Positions 40,954 to 41,039 of a DNA stretch of 41,039 nucleotides are shown here, piece by piece (the first letter of the stretch is position 1; each line of letters opens with the position of its first letter). The position numbers and the translations under genes were made by a program. The notes beneath the pieces are model-generated. The model made no database searches and was not told where the DNA came from. It saw only the letters and a list, made by a program, of their open reading frames with translations. Source of the DNA: an uncultured Anaerolineae bacterium (GTDB lineage Bacteria; Chloroflexota; Anaerolineae; Anaerolineales; Villigracilaceae); contig CAINXK010000234.1 in assembly GCA_903854805.1 (NCBI GenBank), positions 1 to 41,039 of the forward strand, given 5' to 3'.

Positions 40954-41039
40954 TTACCGTAGCTTCACATTAAGTTGTTATTATTGCCAAATACAAACAA
41001 TATATCTCACAGTTCGGTGAGTATAAACGTTTATGAATA

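Noticed and set aside
1..41039. CRISPR arrays, tRNA or rRNA genes, intact IS elements
   Set aside because: No evenly spaced direct repeats, no convincing cloverleaf with TTCRANNC, no rRNA-like segments and no complete transposase with terminal repeats were seen on either strand.

Overview
The window reads as chromosomal DNA of a free-living bacterium, most likely a Chloroflexota member of the Anaerolineae type. This is inferred from lipoproteins with long Ala/Pro/Thr linkers, promoters that appear to give leaderless mRNAs, an O-acetylhomoserine route to methionine, T-box control of pheST, and a tungstate/molybdate uptake cluster. The placement rests on style and gene content, not on a marker gene. 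I see no rRNA, tRNA, CRISPR array, intact insertion sequence or prophage.

Layout, 1-9.9 kb: the left edge holds a broken response-regulator/cyclase gene. It is followed by a DAO-family oxidoreductase, a split chromate transporter (two half-size ChrA genes overlapping by 4 bases), a convergent aldo/keto reductase, and the remains of an SsuB/TauB-type ABC ATPase. A complete polar amino-acid ABC transporter (binding lipoprotein, permease, ATPase) follows with a GNAT-like protein, then a pentapeptide-repeat protein.

10-18.9 kb: a 924-residue beta-CASP metallo-hydrolase carries an unusual C-terminal extension ending in a ParB-like domain. Next is a methionine operon (metY, metA) with a clear promoter, SAM-I riboswitch and terminator. 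MetA carries Glu111, which fits acetyl-CoA use and so matches MetY. A DUF1232 membrane protein is coupled to a PQQ-type sugar dehydrogenase lipoprotein, followed by two small uncharacterised genes.

18.9-24.4 kb, minus strand: an apparent eight-gene tungsten/molybdenum cluster. Reading from its promoter, it encodes a HTH regulator with a binding-protein-like domain, a molbindin (Mop), a lipoprotein resembling a small molybdopterin-binding domain, a TiaS-like GIDDTD protein, a membrane protein, and TupA, TupB and TupC. The three proteins between Mop and TupA make this the most interesting candidate for undescribed biology.

24.8-41 kb: RecD2 helicase, a TetR regulator whose operator overlaps its own promoter, a GH13 glycosidase, and a tightly coupled operon of DegV, an agmatinase-family protein and two GNAT acetyltransferases. 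A helical protein paired with a membrane-anchored phospholipase D-like protein follows, then an SH3 lipoprotein with four 46-residue repeats. The pheS-pheT operon has a T-box leader (UUC specifier), promoter and terminator. A DUF2202 lipoprotein gene is split by a one-base shift at a slippery A-run, and the right edge is degraded sequence.
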